A stretch of 64,000 bases of DNA, taken from positions 154,943 through 218,942 of the forward strand of contig CAWJOG010000023.1 in assembly GCA_963844435.1 (NCBI GenBank), read 5' to 3'. The position numbers were made by a program, and so were the translations under genes. Below are positions 11,624 through 20,202 of the stretch, piece by piece (the stretch's first letter is position 1; each line of letters starts with the position of its first letter). The stretch is from JBDSLU01 sp963844435. GTDB lineage: Bacteria > Acidobacteriota > Vicinamibacteria > Vicinamibacterales > Vicinamibacteraceae. The notes under the pieces are model-generated. The model made no database searches. It was not told where the DNA came from and was given only the letters and a program-made list of their open reading frames with translations.

Positions 11624-11645
11624 CTATCTATCAAGTGATAGATAG
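11624..11645. promoter_or_regulatory. Perfect 22-bp palindrome, likely TetR operator
   Basis: CTATCTATCA-AG-TGATAGATAG is an inverted repeat with two 10-bp arms and a 2-bp spacer, ending 9 bp before the TetR-family start codon. An AT-rich palindrome in such GC-rich sequence is unlikely by chance. The same outer half-sites recur at 12232-12249 upstream of the next gene. Confidence 0.8.
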
Positions 11646-11654
11646 TTACCGGCC

Positions 11655-12208
11655 ATGGAGAGCACCCGACAGGAGCTGCTGCGCAAGGCGACCGCCACCG
11701 TGCGGCGCGCCGGCAGCGCTGCGCTGAACTTCCGCGACCTGGGGCAGTCAGTCGGGGTGAAGTCCTCCACGGTCCACTACTACTTTCCGACCAAGTCGGA
11801 TCTCCTGAACGAGGCCGCGAGCGAGTACACCACCGCGTTTGCCGCCGCCTTGAAGGATGGCGCGCGAGCCAGCAAATCCTTCCGTCAGGACATGCTGGTC
11901 CTGGTCGATCTGTTCGTCGGCGCCCAGGGCCAGGAACTGTCGTGCCTGTGCGGCATGCTCGCCACGGAGGCCGACCTGCTCGACCCCGCGGTGAAGACGG
12001 CCGTCAACGGCTTCTTCTGCGAAGCTGCAGGCGTGGGTGAGTCGACCAGGCGGACGCGCGTGGTGTCGCTGCGCCCGGAGGGCTGCCGCCCGCGACGTTC
12101 GCCCGGCTGCTGGTGTCGCTGCTCGAAGGCGCCCTGTTGCTCAGCCGCCTGCAGGCGCACAAGGCCAGCCTGAGCGCGGCGCGCGACTGGATCCGCAAGG
12201 CGACCTAG
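11655..12208 (+). CDS. TetR/AcrR-family transcriptional regulator, two frameshifts
   Basis: About 183 aa after correction. The N-terminal helix-turn-helix is LNFRDLGQSVGVKSSTVHYYF followed by PTKSDLLNEA (residues ~25-53), the signature of TetR repressors. The ligand-binding part contains SCLCGMLATEADLLDPAVK. Near 12020 and 12050 one extra base each disrupts the frame. With both removed the protein continues LQAWVS...GGLPPATFARLLVSLLEG and ends SAARDWIRKAT at 12208. An ideal palindrome lies 9 bp upstream, so autoregulation is likely. A related half-site pair precedes the downstream protease gene. The inducer is unknown. Confidence 0.85.
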
Positions 12209-12231
12209 CGCACGGTCTTTTGCCCGGCTCT

Positions 12232-12249
12232 CTATCTAGCGATAGATAG
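12232..12249. promoter_or_regulatory. Second TetR-type inverted repeat
   Basis: CTATCTA-GCGA-TAGATAG has the same 7-bp outer half-sites as the palindrome at 11624-11645 but a spacer of 4 rather than 8 bases. It lies 37 bp before the protease start codon, between the TetR gene and the protease gene, where repressor binding would block transcription. Confidence 0.65.
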
Positions 12250-12286
12250 CCGATCGTGAACGAGCATGTCCAGTGAGGAGTGAGCA

Positions 12287-13103
12287 ATGTACCCGTCCTG
12301 TCGGAGCGATCGCACGAAGGCGTTCGCCGCTCGCCGCACGGTCCGGTTCGTCCTGGCGGCCGTCGTCCTCTCGCGCGTCCCGACGGAGCCGCCCCCGACG
12401 GAGCCGTTGATGCCCGGCGGGGCGACCACCGCACCCTGCGCGGCGGCGTCGTTCAGGGTCGTGCGCCTGCTGGTGGTCAACGAGGCCGGTGTCGAGCCCT
12501 CGGCGTTGGACGCGGCAGCGGCGGAGGCCGGCGCGATCTGGGCCGAGGCCGGCGTCCGGCTGGAGTGGACGTTCGAGCCGGCGTCGTTCAAGCGCACGGA
12601 CGACGACACCGTCGTCCTGGTGATCCGCAACGCGCTGCGGACGCCGCCGGCGTCCGGCCGGACGGAGCCGTCGGCGAGCCACGCCCTGGGGCAGGTCGCG
12701 TTCGCAGCCGACGATCGGCCGGCCAACATGATCGAAATCTCGTTCGATGCGATCACCGGGCTCGTGCTCGCCGGCGTGCAGTTCGACCGGCCGATCCCGA
12801 CGCTGCCCCTCGTGAACCGGCGGGCGCTGGTCGGTCGGGGCCTCGGACGTGTGGTGGCGCACGAACTGGGGCACTGGCTCGCTGGACGCGGGCACGTGCA
12901 GTCCGGCGTGATGAAGGCGCGTTTCGCCAGCCGCGATCTCGTCGCGACAATCATGCCGCTGCTGCCTCCAGCCTGGAGGGCCTTGCTCGGGAGGGCGGAG
13001 CGAGCGCGGAGTTCGCGCTGCGAGCCGGCGCCCGTACGCGGGAAGGCCCGATGCCGCCACATACGGGCGGCACCGGGCGATGAGGGCTGGCCCGAGGGCC
13101 TGA
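12287..13103 (+). CDS. Secreted HExxH zinc metalloprotease-like protein, end uncertain
   Basis: A probable zinc peptidase with HELGH at residues 192-196 and a further histidine at 203 (HELGHWLAGRGH). It is followed by SGVMKARF, which resembles a Met-turn. The N terminus has a short hydrophobic stretch (VRFVLAAVVLS) that may be a signal anchor, then a domain containing FRVVRLLVVNEAGVEP. The start ATG has GAGGAG 7 bp upstream and a TetR-type inverted repeat before that. As given, the frame stays open into the convergent gene to 13694. One extra base near 13000 would give a stop at 13101-13103, 5 bp short of the neighbour. Substrate unknown. Confidence 0.6.
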
Positions 13104-13108
13104 GCGCC

Positions 13109-13676
13109 TCAGTAACGCGAGGACGGTGCGGGTCGCCGGCCGGTGCACCGCTGCGTCGGCCTCGCCCGACGACGAGATGTCCTCGGCGCCGGTGCGCTCG
13201 AGGATCTGCCTTGGCGCTCTTCGTCGAGCTCCGACGTCGCGGCGTGAACAGACAGAAGTACGCCGCCGTCCTTCACGCGCCCTTCGTAGCGCTTGGCTTC
13301 GTACTCGGGGAGGCCCATGCCGACCAGCGCCCCGACCAAGCCGCCGACCGCGCCGCCGGCACCGAGGCCGGCCAGCGCGCCGACGATCGGGCCCGCGGCG
13401 ATGAGCGGCCCGACGCCCGGGATCGCCAGCGCGCCGATGCCGGCGAGCAGGCCGAGCGTCCCACCCAGCGCGCCACCCGTGGCCGCGCCGGTTGCGGCGC
13501 CTTCGGGCGCCTTGGTCGAATTCTCGTGCGCGAACTCGCGCGTGCTGTCCTGATCGGGCATCAGCACCGAGATGTCATTGTTGGTGAAGCCAGCCTGGCC
13601 GAGGGCGTCGACGGCCGCGTTCCGCGCTGGCCTGCGATTGATAAATCCCGTAGACGGCGGTGTTGTTGTCTGCCAT
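13109..13676 (-). CDS. Glycine-zipper general-stress (YflT-like) protein, several frameshifts
   Basis: About 187 aa after correction. The N-terminal domain MADNNTAVYGIYQSQASAER followed by AVDALGQAGFTNNDISVLMP resembles the YflT/general-stress fold. A long Gly/Ala-rich double hairpin (GGTLGLLAGIGALAIPGVG, LAGLGAGGAVGGLVGALVGMG) follows, then YEGRVKDGGVLLSVHA and an ILERTGAEDISSSGEA tail. One extra base near 13623 and three between 13115 and 13220 explain the broken frame and return it to the stop at 13109. The start has AAGGAGA upstream. Proteins of this type are membrane-associated and stress-induced; the exact role is unknown. Confidence 0.7.
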
Positions 13677-13721
13677 GTGATCTCCTTGTGATGTGATGGA
13701 CGATGTTCGAGGCAGCCGGCC

Positions 13722-14150
13722 CTAGCGGGTCTTCGGCTTCTCCTTGTCGGCGTCCTTCACCTTGTCCTTGTCGGGCGCGATCGACAGGCTGTTGGTGACG
13801 TGCTCCTTGCCCGCGATCTCGATCGCCTTCGCCGCGACCGCGGTCTTCTCGGCGGCCGTGCGTACCGGGCCCTTCAGCGTGACCTGGCCGTCGCTCACGA
13901 TGACCTTGACGTTCTGCGCGTAGGTCGACAGCGTGTCGTCGTCGGTGAGGGCCGCGCGAATCTTCTTCGCCAGCTCACGATCGGCAGGGTTCTCCTTCTG
14001 CTGATCGGCGGTCTGCGCGCCGTCCGCGCGGTCACGCTTGTTGACCTTGGTGTTGTCGGGAGCGGTCTGAGCGGCAGCCGAGGCGGCCAGGCCGAGCACG
14101 CCGCCGAAGACGACCGCGTGGATGAGCGAACGATGTCGAGGTTGATGCAT
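13722..14150 (-). CDS. Periplasmic BON-domain protein
   Basis: A 142-aa exported protein. The signal peptide (HAVVFGGVLGLAASAAAQT) is followed by a charged linker and one BON domain: ELAKKIRAALTDDDTLSTYA, NVKVIVSDGQVTLKGPVRT and ending HVTNSLSIAPDK. BON domains bind phospholipid or act as osmotic-shock envelope proteins (OsmY/Kbp type). GGAGAAG precedes the ATG. It is a paralogue of the gene at 14972-15358, on the other side of the isochorismatase-like gene. Confidence 0.85.
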   Translation of the reverse strand: MHQPRHRSLIHAVVFGGVLGLAASAAAQTAPDNTKVNKRDRADGAQTADQQKENPADRELAKKIRAALTDDDTLSTYAQNVKVIVSDGQVTLKGPVRTAAEKTAVAAKAIEIAGKEHVTNSLSIAPDKDKVKDADKEKPKTR

Positions 14151-14302
14151 GAGTGTGCTTCTCCATCGCGCAGCCGGGCCGTTTCAACGTGCCGAGCCGA
14201 CCGGGTGAACAATCGGCGACCTCGTTACAGCGTTTGGTCGCTCGACGCCACAGGTCCGCTGCGCTGCGATAGAGAGGGCAAGGCGCGTGCCGGGACGCGG
14301 CC

Positions 14303-14878
14303 TCAGCCGCGGCTGTGGCCGAAGCGCAGCCGTGTCGACGGTGTGATGTCGCCCTTGAGCACGAGCTCGATCTGGCGCAACGCGGAATCGTTGTCGCCGA
14401 CGGTGTTGGACACGATGCAGTCGGCCGGCGCGAAGATCTTCAGGCCGCGCATGTAGGCATCGTTGGCGGTGAAGAGCACGCAGATGTTGCCGGCGATGCC
14501 GGTCACGATCACGCGGCGGATCTTCAGATCGTCGAGCAGCGTCTCGAGCGTGGTGTCGTAGAAGCCGGAGTGCTTCGGTTTGAGGACGAAGTAGTCACGC
14601 GACGTCGGCCGCATCCGCCGCGACACGCGCCGGCCCGGCGAGCTCGCCGCCGTGCAATGGGATACGGTCCGCCGGAAGTCGGATCGCCATTGCCCGAAGT
14701 TGTCGTTCACGTAGACCACCGGGACGCCGGCCGCGGCGGCGCGGCGCTTGAAGTCGGCGAGTCGCGTCGCCATCGGCTCGGCCTGCTCGATCAGCGCATC
14801 GGAACCAGGGAAGGCGAGGTCGTTGACGACGTCGATGAGGAGCAGCGCCGTTCCGCGGACCGGGATGGTCACCGGCAT
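14303..14878 (-). CDS. Isochorismatase-like cysteine hydrolase
   Basis: A 191-aa member of the isochorismatase/nicotinamidase fold. The expected triad is visible: Asp in ALLLIDVVND (D16), Lys in FVLKPKHSGFYDT (~102) and the nucleophile Cys in TGIAGNICVLFTANDA (~131). The family hydrolyses isochorismate, nicotinamide, biuret and related amides. With neighbours of the BON type there is no pathway clue, so the substrate is open. No signal peptide is seen, so it is probably cytoplasmic. The region DFRRTVSHCTAASSPGRRVS looks slightly divergent but stays in frame. Confidence 0.82.
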   Translation of the reverse strand: MPVTIPVRGTALLLIDVVNDLAFPGSDALIEQAEPMATRLADFKRRAAAAGVPVVYVNDNFGQWRSDFRRTVSHCTAASSPGRRVSRRMRPTSRDYFVLKPKHSGFYDTTLETLLDDLKIRRVIVTGIAGNICVLFTANDAYMRGLKIFAPADCIVSNTVGDNDSALRQIELVLKGDITPSTRLRFGHSRG

Positions 14879-14971
14879 CCGGAGCCCTCACGCAGTCCAT
14901 CCCGGCAGGCGAGTGACCCGGCACCCCGATGGCGCCGGGTCGAGCAGGGCCGGCACATGATCGCGCCCGCG

Positions 14972-15358
14972 CTACGGCGTTTCCGGGGCCGGCTTCGTCT
15001 CGGTCGACACGAACAGGTTGTTCATGACGTTCTTGGCGCCGGCAATCTCGTCGACCTTCTGGCCGATGGCCTTCTTGTCCGCTTCGGACTTGACCGCGCC
15101 CTTCAGCGTCACGAGGCCGTCGCTGACGACGATCTTGAGCGTCGGCACGTAGGCGGCGAGCGCCGTGTCGTCGCCGATCGCCTTGCGGATCTTCGCCGCA
15201 AGTTCGCTGTCCGGCGTCGCCTGGGCTGGCGCCGCCTGGGCCGGCTGCTCCTGGATCGCGGCGACAGGAGCCGCGTACGTGTCCGCCGTCGCGACCGCAA
15301 GGCTCAGCAGGCCGCCTGTGATGACTGCGCGCGTGAACGAATGGGTTCGATTGAACAT
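14972..15358 (-). CDS. Periplasmic BON-domain protein (paralogue)
   Basis: A 128-aa exported protein. The signal peptide runs from MFNRTHSFTRAVITGGLLSL to an Ala-rich cleavage region, followed by a Gln/Ala/Pro linker. A single BON domain follows: SELAAKIRKAIGDDTALAAY, LKIVVSDGLVTLKGAVKSEA and NVMNNLFVSTE. The ATG at 15356-15358 was preferred over an upstream in-frame Met because GGAGG lies 8 bp before it. It matches the BON protein at 13722-14150 along the whole domain, suggesting a local duplication around the hydrolase gene. Confidence 0.85.
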   Translation of the reverse strand: MFNRTHSFTRAVITGGLLSLAVATADTYAAPVAAIQEQPAQAAPAQATPDSELAAKIRKAIGDDTALAAYVPTLKIVVSDGLVTLKGAVKSEADKKAIGQKVDEIAGAKNVMNNLFVSTETKPAPETP

Positions 15359-15529
15359 CCGTAGCCTCCAATGTGGGCGCCTGCGTGCCACCATGGCAGG
15401 GCGCACCGAAACAAGTGGCAAGGGTCGTACCGCCTTCAGAGGCTGAGGTGGGCTAGGTCAACGTCGGCCGGCCCGTGTACCTGTAGAAGACCCGGGTCGC
15501 CGCCCACGTCGGTCCTGGGAACAGGTCCG

Positions 15530-16931
15530 ATGTCGAAAGCTTCCACTCAACCCGCGCGCGGGATGCGCGACTTCCTGCCCGCCGACGTCCGGCGCCGGCG
15601 GTTCGTGATCCAGACGATTGCCTCGGTCTACGAGCGCTACGGCTTCGAGCCGCTCGAGACGCCGGCAGTCGAGAACCTCGAGACGCTCCTCGGCAAGTAC
15701 GGCGAGGAGGGCAATCAGCTCGTCTTCCGCATCCTGAAGCGGGGCGCGGAACTGCAGCGCGCGCTGGACGGGCCGGACGAGAAGCGCGAGTTCGCCGATC
15801 TGGCGCTCCGCTACGACCTGACCGTGCCGCTGGCGCGCGTCGTCGCCGAGCACCGGACGCTGCCGAAGTTCTTCAAGCGCTACCAGATTCAGCCGGTGTG
15901 GCGCGCCGATCGGCCGGCCCGCGGCCGCTTCCGCGAGTTCTACCAGTGCGACGTGGACGTGCTCGGCTCGACGTCGCCCGTCGTGGAGGCCGAGCTGTGC
16001 GCCGCCGCGGCCGAGGCGCTGCTGGCCCTCGGCTTCACCGACTTCAAGATCCGGCTCAATCACCGGCAGCTGCTGACCGCGCTGCTCGAGGTCGCCGGCG
16101 TGCCGGCGGACAAGCACTCGGATGCCCTGATCGCCCTCGACAAGCTCGGGAAGATCACGCCGGACGAGGTGATCGCCGACATGGAGGCGCGCGGCATCGC
16201 GCGGCCCGCCGCGGACGCCTCGATCGGGCTGTTCCTGACCGACTTCCTGGTCGCCGGCGTGCCGTCGCCGAGCAACGCCGACGTGTTCGCGGCGCTGCGC
16301 ACGAAAGTCGGTGACCACGCGGCGGGGCAGGCGGCCCTCGACAACCTCGCCGCCGTCGAGCGGTTGTGCGAGGCCACGCCGGCCGGCGGGCGTCCGCAGC
16401 TCGATCCATCTCTCGCGCGCGGGCTCTCGTATTACACGGGCGCGATCATGGAGATCGCGGTGCCCGACCTCGCCGGCAGTCTCGGCGGCGGCGGACGCTA
16501 CGACAACCTGGTCGGCATGTTCCGCGGCGAGCAGGTGCCGGCCTGCGGCTTCTCGCTCGGCCTCGAACGGATCCTCGTCGTGATGGCCGAGCGCGGCATG
16601 TTCCCGCCCGACCTCGAGGCCGCGGCCGCCGACGTCATGGTCCTGCAGTGGAGCGAAGCGACCCAGGCCGACGCGCTGGCGCTGGCACGTGAGCTGCGGG
16701 GCGCGAGCGAGGTCGGCCGGCCCTGGCCGCGCGTCGTCGCTCTATCCGGAGGTCGAGAAGCCCGGCAAGCAGTTCAAGTACGCCGAGAGCCTCGGCGTCC
16801 GCATCGCCGCGCTCGTCGGCGAGGACGAGGCCAAGGCCGGCACCGTCACGCTCAAGGATCTGAAGAATCGCGTCCAGGTCACCGTGGCCCGGGCGGAGGC
16901 GCCGGCCGAGATCCGCCGCCTGCTCAATTAG
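15530..16931 (+). CDS. hisS: Histidyl-tRNA synthetase, one frameshift region
   Basis: This class II synthetase charges tRNA-His; about 466 aa after correction. Motif 1 and substrate segments are clear: GMRDFLPADVRRRRFV, the histidine-binding ALRYDLTVPLARVVAEH, FYQCDVDVLG, GLSYYTGAIMEI and the motif 3 region GFSLGLERIL. Near 16700-16740 the frame shifts by one extra base. The C-terminal anticodon-binding domain then continues LYPEVEKPGKQFKYAESLGV and ends AEAPAEIRRLLN. It starts the plus-strand housekeeping run, with aspS 13 bp downstream. Identity is certain. Confidence 0.95.
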
Positions 16932-16944
16932 ACTGTCAGACGCA

Positions 16945-18736
16945 ATGCAGCCACTCGGAGACCTTCGTCGTACCCACACCTGCGGCGCGCTGCGGCCCGC
17001 CGCCGTCGGCCAGCCGGCCGTCCTGCTCGGATGGGTCCACCGCGTCCGCGACATGGGCGCCATCCTCTTCGTCGACGTGCGCGATCGGTATGGCGTCACG
17101 CAGGTCGTCGTCCGCGACAACGACGCGCTCGTCCACGAGGCCAAGAAGCTCCGCACCGAGATGGTCGTCGGCGTCGTCGGCACGGTCGACCGCCGCAGCG
17201 CGGACACGGTGAACCCGAAGCTGGACACGGGCGAGGTCGAGGTCGTGGCGTCCGAGGTGCGGCTGCTGAACGACGCCAAGCGGCCGCCGTTCTCGATCGC
17301 CGACGAGGGCCCGGTCACCGAGGAAGCGCGGCTCCGTTACCGCTATCTGGATCTGCGCCGGCCGGGCATGCAGGATCACCTGATCCTGCGGCACAAGGTG
17401 TCGATGGCGATCCGCAAGTGCTTCGACCAGGAAGGCTTCATCGAGGTCGAGACGCCGATCCTGACGAAGTCGACGCCGGAGGGCGCGCGCGACTACCTGG
17501 TGCCCAGCCGCGTCCACGACGGCCAGTTCTTCGCCCTGCCGCAGTCGCCGCAGCTGTTCAAGCAGCTGCTGATGATCGCCGGCATGGATCGCTACTTCCA
17601 GATCGCGCGCTGTTTCCGCGACGAGGATCTGCGCGCCGACCGCCAGCCGGAGTTCACCCAGGTCGACGTCGAGATCTCGTTCGCGACGCCGGACATCGTT
17701 TTCGGCCTGATCGAGCCGGTGATCAAGGCCGCCTTCGCCGAGATCGGCGTCGACGTGCCGCTGCCGCTGCCGCGGATGCCGTACAGCGAGGCGATGGGCA
17801 AGTACGGCTCCGACAAGCCGGACCTGCGCTTCGGGATGGAGATCCAGGAGCTGACGCCGGCGTTCGCGGCGACGACGTTCGCGCCGTTCCGCGAGGCGCT
17901 GGACGCGAAGGGCGTCGTGCGCGGCCTGATCGTGCCCGGCGCGGCGCGCTCGTCCCGCAAGGAAGTCGAGACCCTGTGCGACGAGGCGGTGCAGTTCGGC
18001 GGCCTCGTCACCTACGCGCGGCGGCTGCCGGACGGCAACGTCCAGAGCCCGCTCAAGAACCAGGTCGGCGAGGAGGCCGTCGTCGAGGCGCTGAAGCTCT
18101 CGGGCGCGACGGCCGAGGACGCGCTGCTGCTCGCGGCCGGTCCGGCGGACGAGATCGCCAAGCTGCTCGGCCAGTTGCGTCTGCACCTCGGCAAGAAGCT
18201 GAACCTGATCGATCAGGCGGCGTGGAAGTTCACCTGGGTCGTCGACTTTCCGCTGTTCGAGTGGGACGACGCCGAGCAGCGCTACTTCTCGGTCAACCAC
18301 CCCTTCACGGCGCCGCACGAGGCCGACGTCCACAGGCTCGACACCGCGCCGGGCGAGGTGCGCTCGCAGGGCTACGACATCGTCCTCAACGGCACGGAGA
18401 TCGGCGGCGGCAGCATCCGTATCCACGATCAGGCGCTGCAGGCGAAGATCTTCCGGATGCTCGGCCTGAGCGACGAGGACGCGAGGTCGCGCTTCGGCTT
18501 CTTCCTCGACGCGCTCGAGTACGGGACGCCGCCGCACGGCGGCATCGCGCTCGGCCTCGATCGCCTGGTCGCGCTGCTCTGCGGCGAGACGTCGATCCGC
18601 GAGGTGATCGCGTTCCCGAAGACGGCCGCCGCCGTCGACATCATGGCGGGCGCGCCGACGCCCGTCGACGAGAAGCAGCTGCGCGAGCTGCACATCCGGC
18701 TGCGCAACCCGCAGTCGCCCGGGCACGACGGTCTAG
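16945..18736 (+). CDS. aspS: Aspartyl-tRNA synthetase (bacterial type)
   Basis: A class IIb synthetase of about 596 aa. Domains in order are an OB-fold anticodon domain (LLGWVHRVRDMGAILFVDVR), the catalytic core (RYRYLDLRRPGMQDHL, QSPQLFKQLLM, FRDEDLRADRQPEFTQVD), the bacterial GAD insertion (~residues 290-410) and the closing motif 3 GGIALGLDRLVALLCGE. The open frame as given continues past the expected C terminus (LHIRLRNPQ) to 18930, inside phoH. One extra base near 18715 would give TAG at 18734-18736, 1 bp before phoH, which I take as the real end. Confidence 0.93.
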
Positions 18737-18737
18737 C

Positions 18738-19715
18738 ATGGCGGTCCGCAAAGTCGCCCTGCCCGACGATGGCGTCGAGACGTTCTTCGGAACGCACGAC
18801 GAGAACCTGCGCCACCTCGAGACGCTGTTCGGCGTCGAGATCCGCACCGACGGCCACGGCCTGCTCGTCGAGGGCGACGGGTCGGGGGCGGAGCGCGTCG
18901 ATCGCTTCGTCGGCCAGGTCGCCGGCCTGATGAAAGACGGCTACAAGTTCGCGCCGGGCGAGGTCAAGACGGCGGCGTCGCTGATCGCCGAGGATCCGGC
19001 CGTCGACCTGCGCGACTACTTCCTGCGCAGCACGATCCGCGGATCGACGAAGAAGCAGGTGGTGCCGAAGAGCGGCCACCAGCGCGCCTACCTCGACGCG
19101 ATCGAGAAGCACGACGTCGTGTTCGGCGTCGGCCCGGCCGGCACCGGCAAGACCTACCTGGCGATGGCGCAGGCCGTCGCGTTCCTGCTCGCCAAGCGCG
19201 TCAGCCGGATCATCCTGGCGCGGCCGGCGGTGGAAGCGGGCGAGAAGCTCGGCTTCCTGCCCGGCGACCTGCAGGCGAAGGTGAACCCGTACCTGCGCCC
19301 GCTCTACGACGCGCTCTACGACATGATGGAGCAGGAGCGCGCCGAGCGGCTGATCGAGCGCGGCACCATCGAGATCGCGCCGATCGCGTTCATGCGCGGC
19401 CGGACGCTGAACGACGCCTTCGTCATCCTCGACGAGGCGCAGAACACCACCTCCGAGCAGATGAAGATGTTCCTGACCCGCCTCGGCTTCGGCTCGAAGG
19501 CGGTGATCACCGGCGACATCACCCAGATCGACCTGCCGACCGGGCGGGTCTCCGGCCTGATCGAGGCGCTGAACGTCGTCCGCCAGATCGAGGGGATCGC
19601 CTTCATCCATTTCGACGAGCGCGACGTGGTGCGCCACAAGCTGGTGCAGCGCATCGTCCAGGCCTACGCGCAGTTCACGGCCGGCGGCGCGATTCCGCCG
19701 GCGCGCACCGACTAG
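18738..19715 (+). CDS. phoH: PhoH-family ATPase
   Basis: A 325-aa cytoplasmic ATPase of the PhoH/YbeZ type. It has an N-terminal alpha/beta domain, Walker A GPAGTGKT at 132-139 and Walker B VILDEAQN at ~229-236, followed by SEQMKMFLTRLGFGSKAVI and TGDITQIDLP. PhoH-like proteins are linked to RNA metabolism and to YbeY, which follows 4 bp downstream here as in many genomes. The start ATG follows the presumed aspS stop by one base. Confidence 0.92.
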   Translation: MAVRKVALPDDGVETFFGTHDENLRHLETLFGVEIRTDGHGLLVEGDGSGAERVDRFVGQVAGLMKDGYKFAPGEVKTAASLIAEDPAVDLRDYFLRSTIRGSTKKQVVPKSGHQRAYLDAIEKHDVVFGVGPAGTGKTYLAMAQAVAFLLAKRVSRIILARPAVEAGEKLGFLPGDLQAKVNPYLRPLYDALYDMMEQERAERLIERGTIEIAPIAFMRGRTLNDAFVILDEAQNTTSEQMKMFLTRLGFGSKAVITGDITQIDLPTGRVSGLIEALNVVRQIEGIAFIHFDERDVVRHKLVQRIVQAYAQFTAGGAIPPARTD

Positions 19716-19719
19716 CCGC

Positions 19720-20202
19720 ATGGCGAGCGGCGCGGCACCCAGGCTGGTGGTGACGGTCTGCGACGCGGCCGGGGCGCCGGTCCGGGTGCCGGGATTGGCG
19801 GCCTGGCTGGCCGGAGTCGCGCCCCGGACGGCGGCCCGGACCAGGTCTGTGACGGTGACCGTCGTCATCACCACCGACCGCCGTATCCGGCGGCTGAACC
19901 GGACGTGGCGGGGCACGGACAAAGCGACCGATGTGCTGTCGTTCCCGGCCGGCGAGGACCCCGGACCGGCGCGGCACCTCGGGGATCTCGTGATTTCCAG
20001 GGAAACAGCGGCCCGCCAGGCGCGGAATGAGGGACATTCCCTAGGGACAGAGCTGCGCGTTCTGGCACTTCATGGGCTGTTGCATCTCCTCGGCTATGAT
20101 CACGAGCGCGACTCGGGGCGCATGGCGCGGATCGAGCGGCGGCTCAGGCGGCAGGGTGGTTTGCCGGCAGGGCTGATCGAGCGCGGTCCGGCCCAGACAT
20201 GA
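19720..20202 (+). CDS. ybeY: Endoribonuclease YbeY (rRNA maturation factor)
   Basis: A 160-aa zinc metalloprotein involved in 16S rRNA 3'-end processing and ribosome quality control. The hallmark H3xH5xH motif is present as HGLLHLLGYDH, with ligands H118, H122 and H128, and the upstream TDVLSFP element is intact. An N-terminal stretch of about 25 residues is less conserved. It is followed by the CNNM/CorC gene, whose ATG overlaps its TGA by 4 bp, and preceded by phoH. Confidence 0.93.
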   Translation: MASGAAPRLVVTVCDAAGAPVRVPGLAAWLAGVAPRTAARTRSVTVTVVITTDRRIRRLNRTWRGTDKATDVLSFPAGEDPGPARHLGDLVISRETAARQARNEGHSLGTELRVLALHGLLHLLGYDHERDSGRMARIERRLRRQGGLPAGLIERGPAQT

